Shown piece by piece: positions 1-7,707 of a stretch of 64,000 nt of DNA. This DNA comes from Bog-159 sp963707465 (GTDB taxonomy: Bacteria; Acidobacteriota; Terriglobia; Bryobacterales; Bryobacteraceae): positions 1,860,001-1,924,000 of the forward strand of contig CAVPQK010000015.1 of the NCBI GenBank assembly GCA_963707465.1. The letters run 5' to 3'. Every line of letters begins with the position of its first letter. Position 1 is the first letter of the stretch. A program made the translations under genes and the position numbers. The notes beneath the pieces were generated by a model. It did no database searches. It was not told where the DNA came from and saw only the letters and a program-made list of their open reading frames with translations.

Positions 1-1282
1 CGGCGGCACTGGATTTGAGGATGGCGCCGGATGGGTTGGTGACAATGGCATAGCCGCGATCCAGGATCAGGAGGGGGCTAAGCTGCGAGAGCTTGGCGGA
101 GAGCCGTTCCAGCGCGCCGCGGCGGCTGGCGAGTTTCGAGCGCAGGGCCTGGGCGGCGGCGGCGTGGGCCTGGTCGAGCCGGCGGCGGTCGGCGGCGAAT
201 CGCGGGCGCAAGTCGAAATAACGGAGACGGGCGGCCAGCGAGCGTTGCGTGCGGGCGTGCCGCTCCAGCCGAATGCGCAGGAGGTCGCGCAGGCGGAATT
301 CGAGTTCGTCCACGCGTTGAGATTGGCGGCCCAGGGCGCGATGCAGAAGTCCCAACGGCCGGTCAATCGCTTGCTGCTGCCATCGGCGCGCGAGCGCGGC
401 CAACTGGTAGCGTACGGCGTGCACCAGCTTTTGCTCGCGGCCGGCGATGCGGTCCAGCAGTTCCTGGCGCGTGCAGACGATCATCTCGGCGGCTGCGGAG
501 GGCGTGGGAGCGCGCAGGTCGGCGACGAAATCCGCAATGGTCACGTCGGTTTCATGGCCCACCGCGGAAACCACCGGCACCGCGCAGCGCGCGATGGCGC
601 GGGCCACGGCTTCCTCGTTGAAGGTCCACAGGTCTTCGAGCGACCCGCCGCCGCGGGCCACGATCACCAGTTCGGCCCAGGGATTGCGGCTGAAGTAATC
701 GATTCCGCGGCAGATTTCTTCCAGCGCGCCTTCTCCCTGCACCAAGGCCGGGAAAATCCGGATGTGGAGACCGGGGAAGCGGCGGGCCAGGATCTGCACC
801 ATATCGGAGACGACGGCGCCGCGCGGCGAAGTCACGATGCCGATGCGTTGGGGGTAGCGCGGCAGCGGACGCTTACGGGCGGGCTCGAAGAGGCCCTCTT
901 CCGCCAGCTTTTTCTTGAGCTGTTCGAAGGCGAGCTGCAGCGCGCCGTGGCCCAGGGGCTCCAGCAGTTCGACGATGATCTGGTATTCGCCGCGCGCCTC
1001 GAAGACATCGATGCGGCCGCGCGCGAGCACGGCCAGACCGTCCTGGGGCTTGAACTTCCAATAGCGGTGCGCGGACCGGAAGGCTACGGCGCGCACCTGC
1101 GCCTCGCGCTCCTTCAAGGTGAAGTAGTAGTGGCCGCTGGTGGCCAGCTTGACGCCGGATATTTCGCCCGAGACCCAAACGTCGGGGAAGTCCCGCTCAA
1201 GGGTAGCGCGGATGGCGGAATTCAGCTCGCTGACGGAGTAGACGCGGCGGGCGGGGGCGAAGTCGAAGGCGAACTGGTCCAC
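1..1282 (-). CDS. xseA: Exodeoxyribonuclease VII large subunit (3' end cut by window edge)
   Basis: Catalytic/DNA-binding large subunit of exonuclease VII, which degrades single-stranded DNA to short oligonucleotides together with XseB in the cytoplasm. Reading the minus strand from GTG at 1282 gives an open frame of 427 codons to the window edge. It starts with an OB-fold region (VYSVSELNSAIRATLERDF, then VWVSGEISGVK). The core has IGIVTSPRGAVVSDM, VARGGGSLEDLWTFNEE and SAVGHETDVTIADFVADLRAPTPSAAAE, all typical of XseA. A long Arg/Ala-rich helical segment and the C-terminal LDRGYAIVTNPSGAIL follow. Length suggests only a few tens of residues are missing. No good ribosome site is seen before the GTG, so the exact start is inferred from the family's N-terminus. 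Its first 20 or so codons are duplicated at 1681-1743. Confidence 0.93.
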   Translation of the reverse strand, partial: MDQFAFDFAPARRVYSVSELNSAIRATLERDFPDVWVSGEISGVKLATSGHYYFTLKEREAQVRAVAFRSAHRYWKFKPQDGLAVLARGRIDVFEARGEYQIIVELLEPLGHGALQLAFEQLKKKLAEEGLFEPARKRPLPRYPQRIGIVTSPRGAVVSDMVQILARRFPGLHIRIFPALVQGEGALEEICRGIDYFSRNPWAELVIVARGGGSLEDLWTFNEEAVARAIARCAVPVVSAVGHETDVTIADFVADLRAPTPSAAAEMIVCTRQELLDRIAGREQKLVHAVRYQLAALARRWQQQAIDRPLGLLHRALGRQSQRVDELEFRLRDLLRIRLERHARTQRSLAARLRYFDLRPRFAADRRRLDQAHAAAAQALRSKLASRRGALERLSAKLSQLSPLLILDRGYAIVTNPSGAILKSSAA

Positions 1283-1384
1283 TATTTGATGTTAGCGCGA
1301 GGCTTGCCGTCAAGCTCCGCCGGCGCGCTGGGTTAAGTGCTATGGGTAAGCATTGCCGGAAGCCTGAATGGTAGCATTAAGGGC

Positions 1385-1690
1385 ATGACGGCCACGGTCG
1401 TTCAGGGAGGGCTGCTGATCCTCCCTTTCCTTCTTGGGATTGGCTGCTGCGCGTGTTTTTGCGGCGGCTCGATCGATCGCTTTGGCGACCTGTTGTTTGT
1501 GTGGTTCATGTCTGTACTGGGGTCTATCGTGATCGGCGGATGGAAGCGCGGCAAGTGGTCGTTACTGAGTGCGCCTATTGCACTTTTTCCGTTGGGATAC
1601 CTTGTAGTTGCGTGCACCCGCGGGGCACGCCTGATTTCGGCGCCGCGGGTGTCTCGATGGCCGCGCGGATTGAGGAGCTTAGCTAGCTGA
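1385..1690 (+). CDS. Small hydrophobic membrane protein, unknown function
   Basis: An open frame of 101 codons from ATG 1385. A longer in-frame start at 1337 is possible. Three hydrophobic stretches are visible: VVQGGLLILPFLLGIGCCAC, LLFVWFMSVLGSIVIGG and LLSAPIALFPLGYLVVAC. A Cys-rich patch (GCCACFCGG) follows the first, and the tail is basic. No family is recognised. The last codons run into the duplicated xseA scrap. The alternation of membrane segments with charged loops argues for a real gene, but no clear ribosome site was found, so it could be an incidental frame. Confidence 0.4.
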   Translation: MTATVVQGGLLILPFLLGIGCCACFCGGSIDRFGDLLFVWFMSVLGSIVIGGWKRGKWSLLSAPIALFPLGYLVVACTRGARLISAPRVSRWPRGLRSLAS

Positions 1691-1743
1691 CTGAGTAGAC
1701 GCTGCGGGCGGGGGCGAAGTCGAAGGCGAACTGGTCCACTATT
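1681..1743 (-). pseudogene. Duplicated scrap of the xseA 5' end
   Basis: These 63 bases match 1224-1286 (the start of xseA plus a few bases upstream) at 60 of 63 positions, in the same orientation. The copy keeps the GTG start and the first 18 codons. It then hits TAG where xseA has GAG, so it cannot encode more than a very short peptide. The duplication brackets a segment of about 390 bases that holds the small membrane-protein gene at 1385. Confidence 0.85.
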
Positions 1744-1804
1744 CGAAGTTCACGCCAGCGCCGACCCTGGACATGGCGGGGAGGCTATGGCTTCGCCGCA
1801 AGGA

Positions 1805-2163
1805 TTAGACCTCGGGTTTATCGAAGGAAGCAAGCGCGTGCAGCACGGCAGCCTTGAGCGGCGGCAGATCGTCCGTTACCGCACTCCAGATCGTATCCAA
1901 ATCGATGCGTTCATAAGCATGGCGAAGCTGGTTTCCGATCCCCCGGATATCCCGCTATGGCAGATTTGGAATGCGCCTTTCCGCTTCGTCCCCGAGCCGG
2001 ATCGCAGCTTCGCTGATTACCTGCAATTTACGCTCAACGGCGGCGACGGCCATGGGATTCGAGCGGAACACCTCGAAGTCCATCGCGCGGTGAATTGCTC
2101 GATCATCCCGATAGCGTCCAGGATGTCCGTGAACAGGCGTTGAGGCGCCGGCTTAAAAGACAA
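1805..2163 (-). pseudogene. HepT-like HEPN ribonuclease toxin, frameshifted and nonsense-mutated
   Basis: HepT-family (DUF86) toxins are HEPN RNases or AMPylation targets paired with an MntA nucleotidyltransferase. A TTG start at 2163 overlaps the end of the mntA-like frame and gives MSFKPAPQRLFTDILDAIGM. The frame then shifts by one base near 2085-2095 and continues as MDFEVFRSNPMAVAAVERK and QVISEAAIRLGDEAERRIP. The normal family motif PWRDIRGIGNQLRHAY is present except that the Trp codon is TAG (1955-1957). It continues to RIDLDTIW and ends at TAA 1805. With the frame restored the length fits the family (about 119 residues). Two independent lesions suggest real decay, although base errors cannot be excluded. 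Confidence 0.8.
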
Positions 2164-2450
2164 GGACCGACTCGCGCTGCGCTCTTTCGAGCACCTCCGG
2201 CCGCCGCATCGCTATCCGCCAAATCCGCCTTGACGCCGAGGATATCCGTGAGCCGGTTTTCGAGATGGATTCGCCCAATCAGCGAGGGTTTCCTCGCCCT
2301 GTCAAAATCGGCAATAACATCCACATCCGACGCTTCACGGATTGCCGTTCCGCGCGCATACGAACCATGAAGGAACAGGTGATCGACGCCGGCGCGTTGA
2401 AGCTCTTCCTTGTGCTCGCGCAATTTCGAAATCAAGAGTTCCCGATCCAT
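2153..2450 (-). pseudogene. MntA-like minimal nucleotidyltransferase antitoxin, frameshifted near the C-terminus
   Basis: ATG at 2450 begins MDRELLISKLREHKEEL. The nucleotidyltransferase signature follows, HGSYARGTAIREASDVDV (G-S then D-x-D), then ADFDRARKPSLIGRIHLENR and TDILGVKADLADSD. An extra G at about 2205 pushes translation out of frame. In the +1 frame the expected tail RRPEVLERAQRESVLVF appears and ends with TAA at 2153. MntA proteins neutralise HepT by AMPylating it, and the two genes normally overlap as they do here. The catalytic residues are intact, so a frame-corrected protein could be active. Confidence 0.8.
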
Positions 2451-2508
2451 GCTACACATCCAAATCCTATTATCGCCAAAGGCGCGCCGGTAGCTGCGGC
2501 ACAAATTG

Positions 2509-2915
<407 letters not shown>

Positions 2916-2919
<4 letters not shown>

Positions 2920-3494
2920 AGCTTGGAGAGGAACAATTCGTGTACGCGGGAATCGGCGGTCAGCTCCGGATGGAACGTGGCGGCCAGGTGCCTGCCTTGC
3001 TCGACCAGCACCGGATCGCCGTGGTAGCGGGCATGGATACGCGCCTGCGGTCCGACGCGGCGGATTACCGGGGCACGGATGAAGACGGCTTCCATTTCGC
3101 CGGAGTGCGTGCGGGCCGCGAACTCGGCTTCGGGCGTGAGATGGGTCACGCGGCTATCGATCTGGCGGCCATAGGCGTTGCGCTCCACGTCGATATCCAT
3201 CAGGCCGAGGCCTTCCTGCTGGGGGTTGGAGACGCCGGCGGCCAGCAGGATGGCTCCCGCGCAGGTGCCGAAGATCGGGCGGCGGACGCCGAATGCGGCT
3301 AGCGGGGCGAGCAGGTTTTCGGCGTGCAACAGCTTCAACATGGTGGTGCTTTCCCCGCCGGGAATAATCAGGCCATCGACGGCGTCGAGATCGGCGGCTG
3401 TGCGCACCAAAACAGGCTCGGCGCCCAGGCGCCCGAGAGCTCGGGCGTGGGCTTCAAAATCGCCCTGGAGGGCCAAAATGCCGATTCGTTTCAT
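2916..3494 (-). CDS. pdxT: Pyridoxal 5'-phosphate synthase glutaminase subunit PdxT
   Basis: Class I glutamine amidotransferase that releases ammonia from glutamine and channels it to PdxS for de novo pyridoxal phosphate synthesis. The 192-residue length is typical. It begins MKRIGILALQGDFEAH and contains PGGEST (45-50). The nucleophile Cys78 lies in IFGTCAGAILLA, and the His/Glu pair is in TFHPELT near residue 174. It lies downstream of pdxS, separated by 53 bases that contain a palindromic repeat, and overlaps the phosphatase gene that follows. The PdxST cytoplasmic complex is the DXP-independent B6 route. Confidence 0.97.
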
Positions 3495-3506
3495 GAGAAG
3501 CTCAGG

Positions 3507-3547
3507 GGCGGCCTGAGAGGCCGCCGCAGGCTAAGAGCCTGCCCCAC
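3507..3547 (-). repeat. 41-nt palindromic dispersed repeat, copy 1 (pdxS-pdxT spacer)
   Basis: Read on the minus strand it runs GTGGGGCAGGC, a CT-rich middle, GCCTGCGGCGGCC, then GGCCGCC. This gives two potential stem-loops, one pairing GGCAGGCT with AGCCTGC and one pairing GGCGGCC with GGCCGCC. It differs by one base from the copy at 60881. Other copies are at 34113, 51071 and 53016. It fills almost the whole spacer between pdxS and pdxT and could act as an mRNA-stabilising or attenuating hairpin. Confidence 0.85.
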
Positions 3548-4432
3548 TCACCAGCCTCTCGTTTGCAGCAGTTCGCCTTCGGGGATCTTGGAAATGTCCA
3601 GGCCGGGCATGGCCATACCCAATTCTTCGCTGGCTTCGAGCAGCTTCATGGGGTCCTTATAATACGTCGTGGCGCGGACGATAGCGCGGGCGCGCGCGTC
3701 GGGGTCGGAGGACTTGAAGATGCCGGATCCGACGAAAGTCGCCTCGGCGCCCAACTGCATTACCAGGGCGGCGTCGGCCGGCGTGGCGATGCCGCCCGCT
3801 GAGAAATTCGGCACGGGCAGCTTGCCGTGCTGCGCAACCCATTCCACCAGCTCCAGCGGCGCCTGCAGTTCCTTGGAGGCGTTCACCAGCTCTTCGGGGC
3901 CCAAAACGGTGAGCTGTTTCATCTCCTTTTGAATGGTCCGCATGTGGCGCACGGCTTCGACGATGTTGCCGGAGCCGGCCTCGCCCTTGGTGCGAATCAT
4001 AGCCGCGCCTTCGGCGATGCGACGCAGGGCCTCGCCGAGGTTGCGCGCGCCGCACACGAACGGCACTTTGAAATCGCGCTTGGCGATGTGATGCACTTCG
4101 TCGGCCGGGGTAAGCACTTCGCTCTCGTCGATGTAGTCCACGCCCAGCGCTTCGAGGATGCGCGCTTCCACGAAATGGCCGATGCGGGCTTTGGCCATGA
4201 CCGGGATGCTGACGGTCTGCATGATCTCGCGGATCTTGTTGATGGGCGCCATGCGCGCGACGCCGCCTTCCCGGCGGATATCGGCGGGCACGCGCTCCAG
4301 CGCCATCACGGCGGCCGCGCCGGCCTTTTCGGCGATGAGCGCCTGCTCGGCGTTGGTCACATCCATGATCACGCCGCCCTTGAGCATCTCGGCTAAGCCG
4401 ACTTTTACTCTGAACGTTTCGTCGAGGAACAT
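3548..4432 (-). CDS. pdxS: Pyridoxal 5'-phosphate synthase subunit PdxS
   Basis: TIM-barrel synthase that builds pyridoxal phosphate from ribose 5-phosphate, glyceraldehyde 3-phosphate and ammonia supplied by PdxT. The 294-residue length is standard. Recognisable blocks are GLAEMLKGGVIMDVTNAEQA, ALERVPADIRREGGVARM, IPVMAKARIGHFVEA, DYIDESEVLTPAD and the phosphate-binding C-terminal FSAGGIATPADAALVM with GSGIFKSSDP. It follows the MocR-type regulator gene after about 36 bases that contain a hairpin. Co-directional arrangement with pdxT supports one operon. Confidence 0.97.
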   Translation of the reverse strand: MFLDETFRVKVGLAEMLKGGVIMDVTNAEQALIAEKAGAAAVMALERVPADIRREGGVARMAPINKIREIMQTVSIPVMAKARIGHFVEARILEALGVDYIDESEVLTPADEVHHIAKRDFKVPFVCGARNLGEALRRIAEGAAMIRTKGEAGSGNIVEAVRHMRTIQKEMKQLTVLGPEELVNASKELQAPLELVEWVAQHGKLPVPNFSAGGIATPADAALVMQLGAEATFVGSGIFKSSDPDARARAIVRATTYYKDPMKLLEASEELGMAMPGLDISKIPEGELLQTRGW

Positions 4433-4447
4433 AAATACTCCTTTTCT

Positions 4448-4469
4448 GGACAGGCCAGGAGGCCTGTCC
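4448..4469. repeat. Short perfect palindrome between the MocR-type gene and pdxS
   Basis: GGACAGGC, a six-base loop, then GCCTGTCC forms an 8-bp perfect stem. The stop codon of the upstream aminotransferase-like regulator lies at its edge. It resembles a shortened relative of the larger GC-rich palindromes in the window. No T-run follows, so it is not an obvious terminator. Confidence 0.6.
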
Positions 4470-5950
4470 TACACCATTGCAACAGCCGGCTGGAACGTGG
4501 CAGTCGAGCGCGTTCGTTCCAGTTCCGTTGAAAAAATTGCGCCCAGGATGGACAGGCCGCTTCTGATTTCGTCTGGCGTGAGGCCGGCAAAGCTCAGACG
4601 CAGCGAGCCGGGATCGAAGCGCGAAACCGCGAAATACTTGCCGGGCAGGTACGAGACATTTTCGCGATGCGCGCGGGACAGCAATTCGCCGGCATCCAGC
4701 GGCTCGGGCAGCCGCACCCACAGATTCATGCCGCCGCGCGGACGGGTGAAGCGCGATCCGGCGGGCAGATAGCGGTCGCACGCACCCAGGACCGCGGCCA
4801 AACGCTCGCCGCCGGCCTGCAGCATATGCGCGCGATGGGCGGCCATGCGTCCGGATTCGGCGAAGCGCAGCAGCACGGCCTGGGAAAGCTGATCGGTGTG
4901 CAGATCGGCGAGCTGCTTGGATTGCGCCAGGCGCGCGATCAGGGCGCGCGGGCCCAGCACCCAGCCGACGCGCAGGCCGGGAAAGGTGATCTTCGAGAAG
5001 CTGCGCAATAGAATCACGTGGCCGGCGTCGGTGGATTGCTTGATCGGCGGCAGATCTTCGCCCGCGTAGCGCAGATCGCCGTAGATATCGTTTTCCACCA
5101 GCGGCACGCCCGCGGTTTGAGCGGCGCGCAGGAGGGCGGCGCGCGCGGCGATGGGCAGGGTCGCGCCGGTCGGATTCTGGAAGTTGGAGGTGACCACGAT
5201 CAGGCGCGGCCGCTCGCGATCGAGGGCGGCTTGGAGTTGTTCGATCTCGACGCCGTCCGCGCCGACCGGAACTCCGATGAGCTGCGCACCGGCCTCCAGA
5301 AAGAGGCTCTTCAGCCCGGGGTAAACGGGATCTTCAACCACCACCTTGTCGCCCGGGCGGAGCAGGACGCGGCCGAGTAGATCGAGCGACTGCTGGCAGC
5401 CGTTGGTGACGATCAGGTCGTCGTCCGGGCCGGCCAGGTTTTCGGCGCGGGCGGCATCCAGCAGGTAGCGGCGCAGCGGCTCGTATCCGCTGGGGGAGCC
5501 GAGCTGCAGGATATGCGCGAAATCGGGCGCCGCCATGACCTCTTCGCAGCTCGCGCGGAGCGCGTCGAGCGGAAAGAGCTGCTCGGAGGGTCGGGAGGTG
5601 GCGAAGCTGACGCCCTGGCGAAGCTGGGGGCTAGGGGCTGGGGGGCTGGGGTTCGTGCGTTCGAGGAGGTGGGTCCAGTCGAAAGGGCGGTTCACTGTTG
5701 CAGGATGTTGCACCGTGACGAAACTGCCGCGTCCGACTTGGCCGGAGATGAAGCCTTCGGACTCCAGGAGCTCGTAGGCGGCAGCGATGGTGGTCCGATT
5801 CAGTCCAAGCGTACCAGCCAATTCGCGAGTGGCGGGGAGGCGTTCCCCATTCGCCAGTTGTCCAGATTGAATCAAAGCGCTAAAGTGCTCGTATAGTTGG
5901 CGATAAATCGGGCGGACGGACGAGGCGTCTAGTTGGGGCTGGGGAACCAC
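4469..5950 (-). CDS. MocR/PdxR-family regulator (GntR helix-turn-helix plus aminotransferase domain)
   Basis: 493 residues. An N-terminal GntR winged helix occupies about residues 12-80 (PIYRQLYEHFSALIQSG, ERLPATRELAGTLGLNRTTI, ELLESEGFISGQVGRGSFV). It is joined to a fold-type I aminotransferase domain with NGCQQSLDLLGRVLL, EDPVYPG, SNFQNPTGATLP, NDIYGDLRY and the PLP-lysine motif RSFSKITFPGLRVGW. Proteins of this architecture bind PLP as an effector, and PdxR activates pdxST in several Gram-positives. Lying immediately upstream of pdxS on the same strand makes PLP-responsive control of the operon likely. That role is inferred from context, and a diverged aminotransferase function is also possible. 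Confidence 0.9.
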   Translation of the reverse strand: MVPQPQLDASSVRPIYRQLYEHFSALIQSGQLANGERLPATRELAGTLGLNRTTIAAAYELLESEGFISGQVGRGSFVTVQHPATVNRPFDWTHLLERTNPSPPAPSPQLRQGVSFATSRPSEQLFPLDALRASCEEVMAAPDFAHILQLGSPSGYEPLRRYLLDAARAENLAGPDDDLIVTNGCQQSLDLLGRVLLRPGDKVVVEDPVYPGLKSLFLEAGAQLIGVPVGADGVEIEQLQAALDRERPRLIVVTSNFQNPTGATLPIAARAALLRAAQTAGVPLVENDIYGDLRYAGEDLPPIKQSTDAGHVILLRSFSKITFPGLRVGWVLGPRALIARLAQSKQLADLHTDQLSQAVLLRFAESGRMAAHRAHMLQAGGERLAAVLGACDRYLPAGSRFTRPRGGMNLWVRLPEPLDAGELLSRAHRENVSYLPGKYFAVSRFDPGSLRLSFAGLTPDEIRSGLSILGAIFSTELERTRSTATFQPAVAMV

Positions 5951-6113
5951 TGGTCCAAGCCTACCATATTGGATGGCCGATTGGCAGGCATTGGTCCGCC
6001 AATTTGGTTCGCTTCGTAATCCTGCCTCGGCGTCAAGCGATAGCCTGGTTTGTTAGCACGCCCCAAGCCTTCCGCCGCAGCGTCCGGCATGGCATACTAA
6101 TTCGTAGCGGGCC

Positions 6114-6434
6114 ATGCCGAAAACTACGGTCGCACCGGAGACCCGAATCGCCGAGCGGGAATCGATCCTTCCCCTCTATAACGTCGTCTTGCTCGACGAC
6201 AACGATCACAGCTACGACTACGTCATCGAGATGCTGCAAAAGCTGTTCATCTTCACGCTGGAGGAAGCCTTCCGGCATGCCGAAGAGGTGGACCGCCGCG
6301 GACGCACGGTGATCATCACCTGCGAACGTCCGCAAGCCGAGTTCGCGCGCGATCAGATCCATGCCTACGGTCCGGACCCGCGCCTGCCGCGTTGCGCCGG
6401 TTCCATGTCGGCCATCGTCGAGCCGGCCGGCTGA
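6114..6434 (+). CDS. clpS: ATP-dependent Clp protease adaptor ClpS
   Basis: A 106-residue protein with the ClpS core: LYNVVLLDDNDHSYDYVIEM, HAEEVDRRGRTVIITCERPQ and AEFARDQIHAYGPDPRLP. ClpS binds the N-domain of ClpA/ClpC and delivers N-degron substrates. The N-terminal 20 residues form the flexible extension that ClpS needs for delivery. clpA is not adjacent. The gene is convergent with the ATPase at 6437-7036, with only 2 bases between stops. The upstream 160 bases separate it from the divergent MocR-type gene and should contain both promoters. Confidence 0.93.
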   Translation: MPKTTVAPETRIAERESILPLYNVVLLDDNDHSYDYVIEMLQKLFIFTLEEAFRHAEEVDRRGRTVIITCERPQAEFARDQIHAYGPDPRLPRCAGSMSAIVEPAG

Positions 6435-6436
6435 TG

Positions 6437-7036
6437 CTATTGGATGGTGCTGGCGCCCTGCAACCCTAAATCCGTGGCCAAGACGTTCTTGTTGATGTGG
6501 TTGTCGAGGTTGATGGTGTACGTCTCGGGCGCCTCGATCAGGACCGGCGAGTGCGTGGCGCAAATCACGCGGAACTTCTTCTGGTCCACCAGCTCCAGCA
6601 GCATCTTCAGTATCCGCCGCTGGTTCGAAACCGAGAGCGCCATTTCCGGCTCGTCCAGCAACAGGGTGGTGCCATCCGGCAAGGCGGGAAAGTTTTCGCG
6701 GAACATGCTCAGCATCACCTGCCCGTGGCTGGCCATGCTCAGAAACTCCATCATCCGCGGATCCTCTTTGAAGAATTCCGGATTGGTGCGCGGATTGTGC
6801 GCCTCGGCGTCGAACAGGTAGATCTCGCCGAGTTTCACCTGGCCGGTATCCAGCCGGTAGACGTAGCCATCCAACTGCTGGCCGCGCAGCGCGTAGTAGA
6901 TGGAATGCAGCAAGGTGGATTTGCCCGAACCGTTTTCACCCTGCAGCATGACCAGCGGATGCGACAGATCCACGATCATGGGCATGTGGAAATTCAGGTT
7001 GACGAAGACGGGGTGGGCGAGGATTTTCAAATACAT
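6437..7036 (-). CDS. Compact AAA/ABC-type ATPase (AAA_21-like), unknown role
   Basis: A 199-residue cytoplasmic ATPase with Walker A GENGSGKST (33-41), Walker B TTLLLDEPEMALS and a switch His in ICATHSPVLIEAPETYTI. A charged insertion of about 60 residues lies between the A motif and the signature region. It resembles the ATP-binding half of OLD/RecF-like proteins but lacks any attached nuclease domain. No nuclease gene is beside it. The family is known mainly from uncharacterised ATP-binding proteins, so no specific process is assigned. Confidence 0.8.
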   Translation of the reverse strand: MYLKILAHPVFVNLNFHMPMIVDLSHPLVMLQGENGSGKSTLLHSIYYALRGQQLDGYVYRLDTGQVKLGEIYLFDAEAHNPRTNPEFFKEDPRMMEFLSMASHGQVMLSMFRENFPALPDGTTLLLDEPEMALSVSNQRRILKMLLELVDQKKFRVICATHSPVLIEAPETYTINLDNHINKNVLATDLGLQGASTIQ

Positions 7037-7097
7037 CAGCCTTCAGGATAGCAGGGCCATGCGCTAAAATGGCCGCGAGAAGGTGAGGTTCCTATCG

Positions 7098-7691
7098 ATG
7101 GGATTCCAGATGCGCATGTTGGCGGCCGGCCTGGTGGCGGCGGCTTGTTTATGGGCGGCCGATGACGGCGGCGGGTGGATCGCGATGTTCGACGGCAAGA
7201 CCCTGGACGGCTGGAAGGCGGGCGACAACGCCGAGAGCTGGTCGGTGAAGGATGGCAAAATCGTGGGCGACGGCGAACGCAGCCATCTGTTCTGGATGGC
7301 GCGCGAGTGCGAGAATTGCGAGTTCAAGGCTGACGTGAAGATCAACCACGGCGGCAATTCGGGCATGTATTTCCGCGCGAAGTTCGGGCCCGAATGGCCG
7401 GCCGGTTACGAGGCGCAGGTGAACAATACGCATTCCGACTGGCGGCGCACGGGCAGCCTGTACCGCTTCGCGGATATCAAGGAGCAGCTTATTCCGGACG
7501 ACACCTGGTGGACGCAGGACGTCATCGCCAGGGGCAATCACATCATTATTAAGGTGAACGATAAAGTGGTCGTGGATTACATGGACGAGAAGAATACGTA
7601 TCGGAAGGGCCTGCTGGCGCTGCAGCAGCACAATAAAGGGAGCGTGGTGGAGTTCCGAAATCTGATGATGCGGCCATTGCAGCCGGAGTGA
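7098..7691 (+). CDS. Secreted DUF1080 (3-keto-disaccharide hydrolase-like) protein
   Basis: A 197-residue protein with a signal peptide (MRMLAAGLVAAACLWA) followed by a concanavalin-like DUF1080 domain: WIAMFDGKTLDGWK, SWSVKDGKIVGDG, FKADVKINHGGNSGMYFRAK, GYEAQVNNTHSDWRRTGSLY and GLLALQQHNKGSVVEFRNL. Members hydrolyse 3-keto-glycosides or bind sugars in the periplasm and commonly travel with Gfo/Idh/MocA oxidoreductases, which are plentiful here. ATG 7098 is preferred because GAGAAGGTGAGG lies just upstream. A GTG at 7083 would overlap that site. Confidence 0.9.
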   Translation: MGFQMRMLAAGLVAAACLWAADDGGGWIAMFDGKTLDGWKAGDNAESWSVKDGKIVGDGERSHLFWMARECENCEFKADVKINHGGNSGMYFRAKFGPEWPAGYEAQVNNTHSDWRRTGSLYRFADIKEQLIPDDTWWTQDVIARGNHIIIKVNDKVVVDYMDEKNTYRKGLLALQQHNKGSVVEFRNLMMRPLQPE

Positions 7692-7707
7692 CGAGTCGTG
7701 TCCGCGG

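Noticed and set aside
164..1336. A long plus-strand open frame of 390 codons
   Set aside because: It is the antisense of xseA, whose minus-strand reading gives a clean protein with all family motifs.
1955..1957. TAG in hepT as a recoded amino acid
   Set aside because: The gene also has a frameshift, and no other in-frame TAG was seen in conserved genes here; a plain nonsense change is simpler.
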